Shown here in pieces: positions 8,689 to 17,752 of a stretch of 64,000 nucleotides of DNA. The notes beneath the pieces were generated by a model. The model was not told the DNA's origin. It ran no database searches and saw only the letters and a list, made by a program, of their open reading frames with translations. This DNA is from Brumimicrobium sp964585545 (lineage in GTDB: Bacteria > Bacteroidota > Bacteroidia > Flavobacteriales_D > Crocinitomicaceae), in NCBI GenBank assembly GCA_964585545.1, contig CAZPDT010000003.1, positions 124,001 to 188,000 on the forward strand. The letters are read 5' to 3'. Numbering within the stretch: position 1 is the stretch's first letter; each line of letters opens with the position of its first letter. Both the position numbers and the translations under genes were made by a program.

Positions 8689-10211
8689 CCTATCCTAAGT
8701 GAAATTTTTGTGAAATTCTTCCCTTTCTTTGTGAATTTATAAAAATTAACCAAAGGATTGTTCGTACCGTCTAAAAATTGAACCCCTGTATTCCCAGGAT
8801 CTAACCATGGTTTTAGCCTTTTTACCGAGGTGGTTCCATCACTTATCCAGTGATATGACATTTTTCCATACAGGTCGATATTATTCGGACTCGTACAATA
8901 GGATGACCCTCCTGATAATGTACCAATGATTCTCGAGTTTCCTTCATTAAAGTCAAACAACGGTGACCCTGATGAACCTCCTTCAGTTACACCATGCCCA
9001 TTAGGTGTTGAAACCCATCTCACTTTCCAATGGGTGTTTTGATGAATACCACCGTATGTCCCAGAAACAATAGGCACATTATAAGTTGAAATTTTTTTTA
9101 TATCACCCGATGGATGATGAATTCCTACTCCTTGCTCAGAAGCAATATTTTTGATACCCCAACCGTTCCAGTATGCATTATAAGACTTTAAATTTTGAAT
9201 GGTTTGGATTTCATTTGAGGCATTTCCAATATGTACCAAGAGAAAATCAGATTTTTGAATTTGATTGCCATTGACATCTTCAGAACCTGCGATCTTTTGA
9301 CACCCTGTAATGTATTGGTTAGGGACTTGATAAATACTGGTTGGATCGACACATCCTGGAGCCTCGTAGTTAAAATAAAACCTCCAATTATTAAATTCAT
9401 TTTGTGTTGCATCAACACCACAATGCATAGCTGTTAAGATATAGGGTTTACAATCTTGATTGGTATTGTTCACTAATGATCCTGTGCAATAGCCTTGGTG
9501 ACCACCAGCTTCTAAGAGAATTCTAACAACGCCTCGTTTTTCATCTTGCCATTCTTTACCTTCATTAAAGCAATTGACATTCACTTCGCAGCTTTGTGAA
9601 TTATTGATTTTCTCTTGGTACCCTAAACTACCATAAGAACGGTATGCATAAAATATTTTTTTTATTTGTAGCTCCGAAGCTTTAACTCCTTTCGGTTCAA
9701 CCAATCGGAGCATAAGAAAATCTCCTTTACAAAGTGACATATTCTGCCCACCTGTTTCTAAAACATTTTCTTTCGTATAGGTGAGGTGAACCCGTTTTTT
9801 ATTTTCGTTATACACATCAATTTTTGAGGATCCATATAATCTGAATTTTGAAAAAACGAAGCTCAATGCCTTGGCTTGTGGCGATTTAATTCGCAATCTC
9901 CACACTCGGCTTCCATTCTCCTGAGTGGTCCAAACTCCATTATTTTCGGGAGATATATCAACAGGTATTTCTACTCCAAACCGATAAAAATATCCATTTT
10001 TATCACGTATTTTATCTTCTTCTAAAAGGGCTTCTACATCAGGTTTAGAAAAGGACAAGACAGGCACATCTTTAAGCGAAATCCTTTCTTCTACAGCATG
10101 ATTAGATTTTAAAATACTTGAATTGTCAATCGTGCCTCCCAATGCAAGGGAAAAGCTGTGTATTGTTATAAGTAGAGCAATAGAGGTCAGACTATTTATC
10201 CGATTCTTCAT
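8685..10211 (-). pseudogene. C-terminally truncated copy of the secreted serine protease
   Basis: Residues 1-486 are identical to the protease at 1-1799, including the signal segment and triad His263, Asp322 and Ser414. At the duplication boundary the frame passes into unrelated intergenic DNA, adding 22 lysine-rich residues (starting LVNFYKF) before a stop. The GEVED-like module and any T9SS tail are lost. The catalytic domain could still fold, but without a sorting signal it would be expected to stay in the periplasm. Its upstream region is retained, so it may be transcribed. It can be read as a fresh pseudogene or as a truncated protease. Confidence 0.85.
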
Positions 10212-10358
10212 TTTTAATAGTTTTTTATAGTCATTACAAACTTATTCATCTTATTGATAGAATTTAATATTTTAACATTCTATTTTTAGTTCGACAAAAA
10301 ACAATCTACAACATTGCCTCCCAAGACACCCTTTTTAAGCGGCTAATTCAACAGTTGA

Positions 10359-10829
10359 TTATTGTAAAAAGGGATTCATTTCGTCTTCAATATCCTTTCG
10401 CAATTCCATAAGTCTTATTGCATATTTTTCCATCTCTATTTGCTGTGTTGTTTCTGGCGTCCAACAAGGAACACTCATTGGTTTTCCATTGTTATCCATT
10501 GCTACAAATACAATCACACAATGGGTTGTCTTTTCATATTTATTGTTGCCTATTTTTTTTGAATAAACATCTACCGCAATATGCATACTCGTTTTGCCCG
10601 TATAAATAATCTGAGTTTCTACTTTAACCAAATTTCCAATAGAAATAGGCTTATAAAAGCGAATACCGCCAACATATACTGTTACACAATAGGTCTCCGA
10701 CCAGTTTCCTGCACAAGCATAAGCAGCCTGATCAATCCATTGCATAACTACTCCGCCATGAACGTTTCCTCCAAAATTAACATCTCTTGGCTCACTGATA
10801 AATTGAAAAAATAAATGTCCCTTTTTCAT
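10359..10829 (-). CDS. Acyl-CoA thioesterase, YciA-like (right copy)
   Basis: Identical in sequence and flanks to 1947-2417: a 156-residue hotdog-fold thioesterase with the GNVHGG loop and Asp33. It is complete, with its divergent neighbour and intergenic region preserved, so nothing distinguishes it functionally from the left copy. Confidence 0.85.
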   Translation of the reverse strand: MKKGHLFFQFISEPRDVNFGGNVHGGVVMQWIDQAAYACAGNWSETYCVTVYVGGIRFYKPISIGNLVKVETQIIYTGKTSMHIAVDVYSKKIGNNKYEKTTHCVIVFVAMDNNGKPMSVPCWTPETTQQIEMEKYAIRLMELRKDIEDEMNPFLQ

Positions 10830-10892
10830 AGCTCTAAATTAATCTCATAAATAATACGGGTTTCAATTTATATATTTATTTTTCATTTATCC

Positions 10893-10900
10893 TATATTTG
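10893..10900 (+). promoter_or_regulatory. Candidate -7 element for the ABC exporter genes (right copy)
   Basis: TATATTTG, the duplicate of the site at 2481-2488, 21 bp before the permease start. Confidence 0.4.
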
Positions 10901-10921
10901 CTTTATAAATAAAAGAAAAAA

Positions 10922-12388
10922 ATGATTCTCACTTTCTTAAAACTTGAATGGAAATCTTTTATTCGTTCTTCTTCGTTTAAAGCGAATATCGCTATAAAAA
11001 TCCTGATTGGATTAGGAGCAGCGTTTTATAGTGCAATAATTCTATTTCTTGGAGTAGCGACCTATTTTGGCCTCAAAGAAAGTGGGTTTGAACCACTCGA
11101 AACTGTCAATCACTACCTCATCTATTGGTGGGTTGGAGATTTAATCTTTCGTTATATGCTTCAAAAAACGCCAGTAATGCGGGTTCGGCCTTTTCTAGCC
11201 TTGCCTCTGTCAAAAAAGAAACTCACCCATTATTTACTGGGAAAATCAGCATTTTCATTCTTTAATTTTTATCCTCTTCTCTTTTTTCTTCCGTTTTCAA
11301 TTACCCTTCTCATCAATGGATATTCTATAATTGGCGTGTTGGCCTGGCACTTTTCACTGATGAGCATAACCTACCTCAATAATTATCTCAATTTGGCTGT
11401 AAATAATAAAAATGGAGTTTTTGCCACTTTGGCAATTGTTGTCATAGGAATTGGGGTTTTACAGTACTTCCAATTTTTCGATATTACTGTCTATACTGCT
11501 CCTGTATTTCAATCATTTTTCGAATTGCCATGGCTATTTTTTATTGTATTCGGAATTGCTTTTTTTATGTATCGGTACAATTTCCATTATCTCTACACTT
11601 CACTCTACATTGATGAAGCCATTCAAACGAAATCCAAGTCGGTCCATATTAATGATTACAATTGGCTCAATCGATTTGGGGTAATGGGCAACTTCCTAAA
11701 AAACGATTTACGTCTTATTTTTCGCAATAAAAGATCGCGCAATACACTATGGGTGAGTCTTTTCTTTTTGTTTTACGGATTGTTTATCTTCAACTCTCCC
11801 AGTTATGAAAACTCAAGCTTTTGGTTAATTTTTGCTGGAATCTTTGTTTCTGGAGGATTTTTATTCACTTTTGGCGGCTACGTTCCTAGTTGGGACAGTG
11901 CTTATTATCCGTTAATGATGTCCCAGAACATCAAATATAAAGAGTACCTTTCTTCAAAATGGTGGCTCATGGTAATTGTCACAATATGCGCAGTGATTGT
12001 GAGCGGATTTTATCTTTTTATGGGAACAAAGTATTATTTGGCTATTGTAGCAGGAGGGATTTATAATATTGGGATCAACGCTCACATTACCTTATTAAGT
12101 GGTGCCTTTGTAAAAACGCCCATTGATTTGAGTACAGGTAAAAAACCTTTCGGAGATAAACGGTCTTTTAATACGAAAACCATATTTCTCACTGTTCCAA
12201 AGATTTTACTTCCCATAGGTGTTTTTTATTTATTTACATGGCTCTATGATGAAACAATAGGTTTTGTCTCAATTGCATTAACAGGATTAATCGGTTTAGC
12301 ATTTAGAAATGCGGTTTTTAAAATCATTGAAAATATTTATAAAAAACAAAAATACGACACTTTATATGCCTATAAACAAAAGAATTAG
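10922..12388 (+). CDS. ABC exporter permease, DUF5687 family (right copy)
   Basis: Identical to the 488-residue polytopic permease at 2510-3976. It is complete and again followed at 84 bp by its ATPase, so a second full exporter gene set is present in the duplicated unit. Confidence 0.8.
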   Translation: MILTFLKLEWKSFIRSSSFKANIAIKILIGLGAAFYSAIILFLGVATYFGLKESGFEPLETVNHYLIYWWVGDLIFRYMLQKTPVMRVRPFLALPLSKKKLTHYLLGKSAFSFFNFYPLLFFLPFSITLLINGYSIIGVLAWHFSLMSITYLNNYLNLAVNNKNGVFATLAIVVIGIGVLQYFQFFDITVYTAPVFQSFFELPWLFFIVFGIAFFMYRYNFHYLYTSLYIDEAIQTKSKSVHINDYNWLNRFGVMGNFLKNDLRLIFRNKRSRNTLWVSLFFLFYGLFIFNSPSYENSSFWLIFAGIFVSGGFLFTFGGYVPSWDSAYYPLMMSQNIKYKEYLSSKWWLMVIVTICAVIVSGFYLFMGTKYYLAIVAGGIYNIGINAHITLLSGAFVKTPIDLSTGKKPFGDKRSFNTKTIFLTVPKILLPIGVFYLFTWLYDETIGFVSIALTGLIGLAFRNAVFKIIENIYKKQKYDTLYAYKQKN

Positions 12389-12472
12389 TCTGGACTATTA
12401 AATGATGGGATTCATCCCTTGACAACCATTTTAATTGGATACTAATTGAAATTTCAGCTAAAGTAAAAAAAT

Positions 12473-13180
12473 ATGATAAAAGCAACAGAACTCACAAAAA
12501 CATACAATGACAAATGTGTCTTAAATATTCCTGATTTAGAAATACCAGAAGGTCAGTGTTTTGGATTGGTTGGTAACAATGGTGCAGGTAAAACGACCTT
12601 TTTCAGCCTTCTTCTTGATTTGATTCCTCCTACAAATGGACAAATTTTAAATAAGGAGATTATCGTGAACAAAAGTGAGAATTGGAAACCTTTTACAAGT
12701 GCGTTTTTTGATGATAGTTTTCTCATCACCTACCTCACTCCTGAAGAATATTTTTACTTTATTGGAGATTTACGTGGTCAAAGTAAGGCTGATGTTGATG
12801 CCTTCTTGATTCCTTTTGCAGATTTCTTTAACGGAGAAATATTGGATCAGAAAAAGTACATTCGTGATCTTTCAAAAGGAAACCAAAAGAAAATCGGTGT
12901 AATTGCTGCACTAATAGGAGCGCCTGAAGTGGTGGTTTTAGATGAGCCTTTTGCAAACTTAGACCCAACAACTCAGTTCCGTTTAAAAGAAATTATTAAA
13001 GCCATAAAAGAAAAAGCCAAACAAACAATACTCATATCTAGTCATGACCTTTCCCATACAACTGAAGTTTGTGATAGAATTGTAGTTTTAGAAAAAGGCA
13101 ACATTGTAAGAGATATAAAAACAAAGCCCGAGACCTTAAAAGAATTGGAAACCTTTTTTGCGAAAATTACGGAAGGATAA
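12473..13180 (+). CDS. ABC transporter ATP-binding protein (right copy)
   Basis: Identical to 4061-4768, with intact Walker A, signature, Walker B and switch histidine. Paired with the duplicated DUF5687 permease. Confidence 0.9.
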   Translation: MIKATELTKTYNDKCVLNIPDLEIPEGQCFGLVGNNGAGKTTFFSLLLDLIPPTNGQILNKEIIVNKSENWKPFTSAFFDDSFLITYLTPEEYFYFIGDLRGQSKADVDAFLIPFADFFNGEILDQKKYIRDLSKGNQKKIGVIAALIGAPEVVVLDEPFANLDPTTQFRLKEIIKAIKEKAKQTILISSHDLSHTTEVCDRIVVLEKGNIVRDIKTKPETLKELETFFAKITEG

Positions 13181-13257
13181 AAAACACCATTTTGAATTGT
13201 CAATTCAATAAAGCAAAAAATATCACTTCTACATGATGAACTTAAGAATTAATTTAT

Positions 13258-13265
13258 TACATTTG
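13258..13265 (+). promoter_or_regulatory. Candidate -7 element of rplU-rpmA (right copy)
   Basis: TACATTTG, the duplicate of 4846-4853, 48 bp before the second rplU. Both ribosomal operons therefore keep the same candidate promoter. Confidence 0.5.
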
Positions 13266-13312
13266 CAGTCCGAATTTTATTTGGAAAAGTATTAATATTT
13301 AATTTTAAAGCT

Positions 13313-13624
13313 ATGTACGCAATTGTAGAGATAGCAGGGCAACAATTCAAAGTTGAAAAAGATCAACGTGTTTTTGTTCATCGTTTGAATGCGGAAGAAG
13401 GAGATAAAGTTGACTTTGACCGTGTTTTATTAATGGACAACAAAGGTAAAGTAAACGTTGGCGCCCCGGTTATAGAAGGTGCAAAAGTTTCTGCAAAAGT
13501 AGAACGTCACCTGAAAGGAGATAAAATCATTGTCTTCAAAAAGAAAAGAAGAAAAGGTTACCAGAAGAAAAATGGTCACCGTCAACAACTAACAGAGTTG
13601 ACAATTACTGGAATTAAAGCATAA
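13313..13624 (+). CDS. rplU: 50S ribosomal protein L21 (right copy)
   Basis: A second identical, complete bL21 gene (103 residues). Ribosomal protein genes are nearly always single copy in bacteria, so two identical rplU genes 8.4 kb apart point to a very recent duplication or an assembly artefact. Confidence 0.97.
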   Translation: MYAIVEIAGQQFKVEKDQRVFVHRLNAEEGDKVDFDRVLLMDNKGKVNVGAPVIEGAKVSAKVERHLKGDKIIVFKKKRRKGYQKKNGHRQQLTELTITGIKA

Positions 13625-13670
13625 ATTAAAATTGAAGGAGAACAACTTTCAATGGTAAAATCTTAATAAA

Positions 13671-13943
13671 ATGGCACATAAAAAAGGAGTAGGTAGTTCT
13701 AAAAACGGTCGTGAATCACACAGTAAACGACTTGGTGTAAAAATATTTGGCGGTCAAGGAGCTGTTGCTGGAAACATTATAGTTCGTCAAAGAGGAACAC
13801 AACATCATCCAGGTCAAAATGTTGGGATTGGAAAGGATCATACCCTATACGCATTAGAAGATGGAATAGTAGAATTTAGAAAGAAAAAGGACAATCGTTC
13901 CTTTGTTTCAGTTGTTCCATTTTCGGAAAAAACTGAAGCATAG
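13671..13943 (+). CDS. rpmA: 50S ribosomal protein L27 (right copy)
   Basis: A second identical, complete bL27 gene (90 residues), 46 bp after the second rplU and followed by the same terminator hairpin. Confidence 0.97.
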   Translation: MAHKKGVGSSKNGRESHSKRLGVKIFGGQGAVAGNIIVRQRGTQHHPGQNVGIGKDHTLYALEDGIVEFRKKKDNRSFVSVVPFSEKTEA

Positions 13944-13968
13944 GACTTCGAAATCATTATAGAATTAT

Positions 13969-14000
13969 AAAATGCTATCACTTTGGTAGCATTTTTTTTG
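13969..14000 (+). terminator. Rho-independent terminator after rpmA (right copy)
   Basis: Duplicate of 5557-5588: ATGCTA/TAGCAT stem, then a T run. Confidence 0.75.
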
Positions 14001-14025
14001 TACCTTTATTTTTAAATTCATTATT

Positions 14026-14415
14026 ATGAAGTATACTTTTGGACTTTTCGCATTAGCTTTCCCTTTACTGTTTTTTACATCGTGCAGTGTTCAAGATATT
14101 GAAAAGTACAACGAAGACTTCATTGGACAATGGCGAACCGATGTTTATTTCTCTCCAACAAAAGGTGATTCAATACGTAACTATTTAACTATAGACGGTA
14201 AGGATAGTGGCTTTGGCATTGCATGTAAAATTGACGATCCTTTTGAAGAGTGTCTTAGCTTCCAAGGAGGGAAGGTGAAATTCAATAAAGCCAGTAAAGG
14301 TATCCAGATAGGCAATTCTGTGCAACAAATCCATTATGTTGACCAAGAACCTTATGTGAATAGCCAGGGTCAATGGGAACTCATTATAGACAGTGTGAGT
14401 TATTACAAATACTAG
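14026..14415 (+). CDS. Hypothetical lipoprotein (right copy)
   Basis: Identical to 5614-6003: 129 residues, lipobox FFTSC, function unknown. It again ends 3 bp from the convergent rlmH. Confidence 0.7.
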   Translation: MKYTFGLFALAFPLLFFTSCSVQDIEKYNEDFIGQWRTDVYFSPTKGDSIRNYLTIDGKDSGFGIACKIDDPFEECLSFQGGKVKFNKASKGIQIGNSVQQIHYVDQEPYVNSQGQWELIIDSVSYYKY

Positions 14416-14418
14416 GAT

Positions 14419-14892
14419 TCACTCGTGATGATAAGGTTCATTTTGTAAAATGGTTAAACCTCTATACAGCTGTTCTATAAAGAACATTCGTATCATTTGA
14501 TGAGAAAATGTAAGTTTACTCAGTGCTAATTTATCATTTGAACGACGGTATACCAAATTATCAAAACCATAAGGCCCACCTATTACAAAAACAACCCTTT
14601 GATTTCCAGTATTAAATTGCTTTTGAATATATTTTGAAAATCCCATTGAAGAAAATTCCTTTCCATTTTCATCCAGAAGAATTACAAAATCATTGGGTTT
14701 AATTCTTTTCAAGATTTGTTTTCCTTCAAGAGACTTAATTTCTTTTTTAGATCGTTTTTTTGCATTCTTAATATCTGGCAATTCAATAATTTCAAACGGC
14801 ACATACCGTTGCACTCTTTGAGCATATTCTTTTTCTCCTTCAATCAGAAAAGATTTTCCCGTCTTACCAACATAGATTAAAGTGACTTTCAA
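14419..14892 (-). CDS. rlmH: 23S rRNA (pseudouridine1915-N3)-methyltransferase (right copy)
   Basis: Identical to 6007-6480, including the TTG start overlapping the upstream stop and the GGPYGF SAM-binding motif. Confidence 0.95.
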   Translation of the reverse strand: MKVTLIYVGKTGKSFLIEGEKEYAQRVQRYVPFEIIELPDIKNAKKRSKKEIKSLEGKQILKRIKPNDFVILLDENGKEFSSMGFSKYIQKQFNTGNQRVVFVIGGPYGFDNLVYRRSNDKLALSKLTFSHQMIRMFFIEQLYRGLTILQNEPYHHE

Positions 14893-15272
14893 CTTACTAG
14901 AGCAATAGTGAGGGATTCAATTAAATATTCTCCTTTTACATTCTTAAATTTAATACTTACTCTAAACTTTCGTTTGGATTGAAAATAACCCACAGCAAAA
15001 GAAGATGCTCCTTTCTCTTTTCCTTTAAAATCAAATGAAAAGGATTTCGGAGGATTGGTTTTAAAGAAATTATTAAGAATTTGTGCACCTTGGGATTGAC
15101 TGTAAACTCCTTCTTTTCCTTCTATAGAAATAAGCATTTTAGTTGTCCCATAACTTACAATTTTGTTGGAGTTCCCATCAGAAAAGGCTTGTTCAACTTT
15201 AGTAAAAGGTATGGATAGAATTGAGTTCAATAAAAAAAAGATACTCAGAAAGGATGTAATAAAAAAATTCAT
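14889..15272 (-). CDS. DUF4783 family exported protein (right copy)
   Basis: Identical to 6477-6860: 127 residues, export signal, 4-bp overlap with rlmH. Role unknown. Confidence 0.75.
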   Translation of the reverse strand: MNFFITSFLSIFFLLNSILSIPFTKVEQAFSDGNSNKIVSYGTTKMLISIEGKEGVYSQSQGAQILNNFFKTNPPKSFSFDFKGKEKGASSFAVGYFQSKRKFRVSIKFKNVKGEYLIESLTIALVS

Positions 15273-15363
15273 AATTTGTTTAAATTCTTTGTTGGAACAA
15301 GCAAAAATTATGCCTATTTATTATCTGTTTAAAAATAAGATGAAAATTGTAAAAAAAAATGCA

Positions 15364-16269
15364 CTAGTTTCTTTTTAAGAAAATAACTTCCTTTTCAGTT
15401 AGGTGTCTAAATCTTCCCCGAGGTAAATCTTTTTTTGTCAATCCAGCATACTCAACTCGATCCAGTTTAACAATTTCATATCCCAATTTACCAATCATTA
15501 ATTTCACCTTGTTACTTTTATTTGAATAAATATGTACACCAATTTCATTTCTCGATTTTCCTTTAACAAATTCTGCTTCTTTTGCACTAAACATCTTATT
15601 GTCAACAAACAATCCTTTGGTTAATTTTTCTAAATCTTCGGAAGACATTTCTCGATCCAGAATTACATGAAAAAGTTGGGACACCTTAAATTTATGATGG
15701 GTTAATTTCATGCTCATATCATTGTCATTAGTATATAAAACCAACCCGCAATTGTCTTTATCCAATTTTCCAACTGGATACAGTGCCTCTTTACACGCTT
15801 TGTGAATAAAATGATAAACGGAATCCTTCTTAGGATTGTCCTCAAATTGAACACTAAAATTCTTTGGTTTATTTACCAAAACATATCTTTTCTTCTCATT
15901 GGATATCCGGGTTCCATCATACTTAACAGTATCAGAAGGATGAACCTTATATCCCATTTCCGTAATAACTTCACCGTTTACACTCACCACACCCGACTTA
16001 ATAAGTGTATCTGCTTCGCGTCTTGAACAAATGCCTGCGTTGGCTAAATACTTGTTCAAACGAACCTTGTCATCAAACTTTGGCAACGTTTCCCCACCTT
16101 TAGGTCGGTTTCTTTTACGAACACCTGCTGATTTAGTTCCCGACGCCCTGTTGCCAAGATATTTACTTTCCTTATTCCCTGAATATTTGGATTTTCCACT
16201 GCTCCTTCCTCCTTTCTTCTTACTACTTTCTCCTTTCTTCATAGACTCCATTTTATTTATCTTTTGCAA
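15364..16269 (-). CDS. RNA pseudouridine synthase, RsuA/RluB family (right copy)
   Basis: Identical to 6952-7857: basic low-complexity tail, S4 domain, catalytic Asp170 in the variant motif GKLDKDNCGL. Confidence 0.85.
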   Translation of the reverse strand: MQKINKMESMKKGESSKKKGGRSSGKSKYSGNKESKYLGNRASGTKSAGVRKRNRPKGGETLPKFDDKVRLNKYLANAGICSRREADTLIKSGVVSVNGEVITEMGYKVHPSDTVKYDGTRISNEKKRYVLVNKPKNFSVQFEDNPKKDSVYHFIHKACKEALYPVGKLDKDNCGLVLYTNDNDMSMKLTHHKFKVSQLFHVILDREMSSEDLEKLTKGLFVDNKMFSAKEAEFVKGKSRNEIGVHIYSNKSNKVKLMIGKLGYEIVKLDRVEYAGLTKKDLPRGRFRHLTEKEVIFLKRN

Positions 16270-16343
16270 AGATAGAGAAAGCCAAGCAATACCAAAGTAT
16301 ATTTCGGGAATTAGTGCTCCAATGAAAAATAGATTTTTAAAGA

Positions 16344-16703
16344 TTATACCCTTGGATAAAAAGCTTCCTCTATATGTTCAAGAAAGGTTCCATAAGAGTT
16401 ATGCACAATAGAAATAATATCAAATTGAGCTTCCAGATCAAGGTCTTCTGATTGAATGTAATGATGAGCACATTTTATAATTTGATTTTGCTTGTGTCTT
16501 GTAACTGCCTTCCATGGAGGTCCTATTTCTGCAGTTTGTCTTGTCTTTACTTCTACAAATACAATCTTATCAGGCAATCGGTAAATGATATCTACTTCAT
16601 TCCGATGGTATCGATAATTGGTTGCAATAACTTGAAAATTATTATTTCGTAAATACAACAGTGCATGCTGTTCTCCAAATTCTCCTAGTTCTTGGGTGGT
16701 CAT
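16344..16703 (-). CDS. UPF0102 (YraN) protein (right copy)
   Basis: Identical to 7932-8291, starting at MTTQELGEFGEQ. The open extension to 16784 is rejected for the same reasons as in the left copy. Confidence 0.85.
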   Translation of the reverse strand: MTTQELGEFGEQHALLYLRNNNFQVIATNYRYHRNEVDIIYRLPDKIVFVEVKTRQTAEIGPPWKAVTRHKQNQIIKCAHHYIQSEDLDLEAQFDIISIVHNSYGTFLEHIEEAFYPRV

Positions 16704-16772
16704 ACTATAAAACTTTAGGTGTATACTAAAGTTCGTATAATTTTTCCAAACAACCAAATAATAGAGCATAAA

Positions 16773-16796
16773 AAAAGGGAACATAAATTTCCCTCT
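16773..16796 (-). terminator. Terminator of the small lipoprotein gene (right copy)
   Basis: Duplicate of 8361-8384: AGGGAA/TTCCCT hairpin with a T tract on the minus strand. Confidence 0.75.
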
Positions 16797-16821
16797 TAAT
16801 TGTCATAAAACAGTATGTAGT

Positions 16822-17034
16822 CTATTTAAGAGAACATCCTGTGTCAACATTAACACTTACTATACCATTTCCCGCCTTACCTTCACATTGAGCTTCAGCA
16901 TCCTTTTTCTTTGCATCTTTAATAGTATAATTAAACTCCTCAGAACCACAATCACACGTCCAATCTTTCTTACAAGAAGATAATGCAATAGTTCCTACGA
17001 ACAAAAATGCGGCAGCATAAATTAATTTTTTCAT
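16822..17034 (-). CDS. Small Cys-rich lipoprotein, CKKDWTC family (right copy)
   Basis: Identical to 8410-8622. In this position its upstream neighbour is a true paralogue (17248-17460), so two different family members were tandem neighbours before the 8.4-kb duplication. This is the original location of the gene, because the right flank is continuous with unduplicated DNA. Confidence 0.8.
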   Translation of the reverse strand: MKKLIYAAAFLFVGTIALSSCKKDWTCDCGSEEFNYTIKDAKKKDAEAQCEGKAGNGIVSVNVDTGCSLK

Positions 17035-17071
17035 AATAATTAAGTTTATATTTAATAAAATTTGTTAATTA

Positions 17072-17100
17072 CAAAGATAGTAATTAAAATAAGATATCAA
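17072..17100 (-). promoter_or_regulatory. Candidate promoter of the small lipoprotein gene (right copy)
   Basis: Duplicate of 8660-8688: TTG, 18-nt spacer, TATCTTTG on the minus strand. Here it is followed upstream by ordinary intergenic DNA and not by the truncated protease. Confidence 0.55.
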
Positions 17101-17190
17101 CCTATCCTAAGTGAAATTTTTGTGAAATTCTTCCCTTTCTTTGTGAATTTATAAAAATTAGTTATCAACTAATAAATAAAGAGTAAGAAT

Positions 17191-17222
17191 AAAAAAAGGG
17201 ATTGTATATATACAACCCCTTC
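17191..17222 (-). terminator. Terminator after the paralogous small lipoprotein
   Basis: On the minus strand AAGGG-G-TTGTA, a TATA loop and TACAA-T-CCCTT form a stem (one G/T wobble) followed by a T tract. It lies 25 bp past the stop of the gene at 17248-17460. Confidence 0.8.
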
Positions 17223-17247
17223 TTAAATCGTTTAAAATTATTGGTAT

Positions 17248-17460
17248 CTACTCAATATAGCAATCGTTACTCTTCACACTAACCAAACCAATTCCAACTT
17301 TTCCTTGACAAATATCCTTTGCTTTCTTTTTTGTTTGATTTTTAATGGTTGTGGTATCATATTCTCCATCACCACATCTACAAGTCCAGTCTTTCTTACA
17401 AGACGATAACGCTACTGTTCCTAGGAGTAAAAATGCTCCAGCATAAATAATTTTTTTCAT
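17248..17460 (-). CDS. Small Cys-rich lipoprotein, CKKDWTC family (paralogue)
   Basis: A 70-residue predicted lipoprotein with signal peptide and lipobox ending LSSC, then KKDWTCRCGDGEYD, TTIKNQTKKKAKDIC and a C-terminal NDCYIE. All four mature cysteines of the family are present. It closely resembles the 16822-17034 protein in signal peptide and spacing, so the pair probably arose by an older tandem duplication. The stretch before the ATG (TTAATTATC) resembles that of the other members. Function unknown. Confidence 0.8.
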   Translation of the reverse strand: MKKIIYAGAFLLLGTVALSSCKKDWTCRCGDGEYDTTTIKNQTKKKAKDICQGKVGIGLVSVKSNDCYIE

Positions 17461-17600
17461 GATAATTAAGTTTTTTATTCAATTATTAAAACATATTTAG
17501 ACAAATATAATAAAATAATACAAGAGAACACTTCTTCTTTACGAAATATAGGGTTTTCCCTATATATAATTCTATATATAATTCTAACAAAAAAATAATT

Positions 17601-17714
17601 TAACCCGTTGTGCATAGTAGGGTAAAATTCGTCAGATGAAGTCATTTCTAAAAAAATAGTCTTGAAATGAAGAATTCGTGTTAAAAATAATTACCATAAA
17701 TGCACAACGGGTTA
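17601..17714. repeat. 114-bp element with perfect 15-bp terminal inverted repeats
   Basis: TAACCCGTTGTGCAT (17601-17615) is exactly inverted at 17700-17714. The interior is AT-rich and carries no reading frame. It lies in the 292-bp gap between the lipoprotein and the T9SS protein. The TAACCCG tips resemble those at 32999-33052 and 48598-48885, so it may be one of a dispersed family of palindromic or MITE-like repeats. It could also act as a very long terminator-like hairpin. Confidence 0.7.
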
Positions 17715-17752
17715 TTTTAGTATTCATTATCTAGTGACAATAAATATTAGAA

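Larger units (their letters stand above)
341..8748. repeat. 8.4-kb tandem duplication, left copy
   Basis: This 8,408-bp unit recurs at 8753-17160 with an exact offset of 8412. All open frames on both strands, including incidental ones, have the same length and sequence in the two copies, so no substitution was seen. The left edge is inside the protease gene: base 340 is C here and A at the matching position 8752. The right edge is at 8748, where ATTA is followed by ACCA here and by GTTATC after the right copy. The left flank (protease continuing to position 1) and the right flank (17161 onward) look like the original surroundings, so this is a head-to-tail duplication. An assembly error cannot be excluded from sequence alone. 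Confidence 0.95.
8753..17160. repeat. 8.4-kb tandem duplication, right copy
   Basis: This is the second copy of the unit at 341-8748. The join between copies reads ATTA-ACCA-AAGG. The ACCA at 8749-8752 matches neither the continuation of the left flank nor that of the right flank, so it is a 4-bp filler without microhomology. No inverted repeats, target-site duplication or transposase mark the ends. This argues against a mobile element and for illegitimate recombination, or for a misjoin in the assembly. Its only damaged gene is the protease at the junction. Confidence 0.95.

Noticed and set aside
341..17160. The 8.4-kb unit as a composite transposon, integrative element or plasmid insertion
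   Set aside because: It has no transposase, integrase, inverted or target-site repeats, and it carries only housekeeping and ordinary genes.
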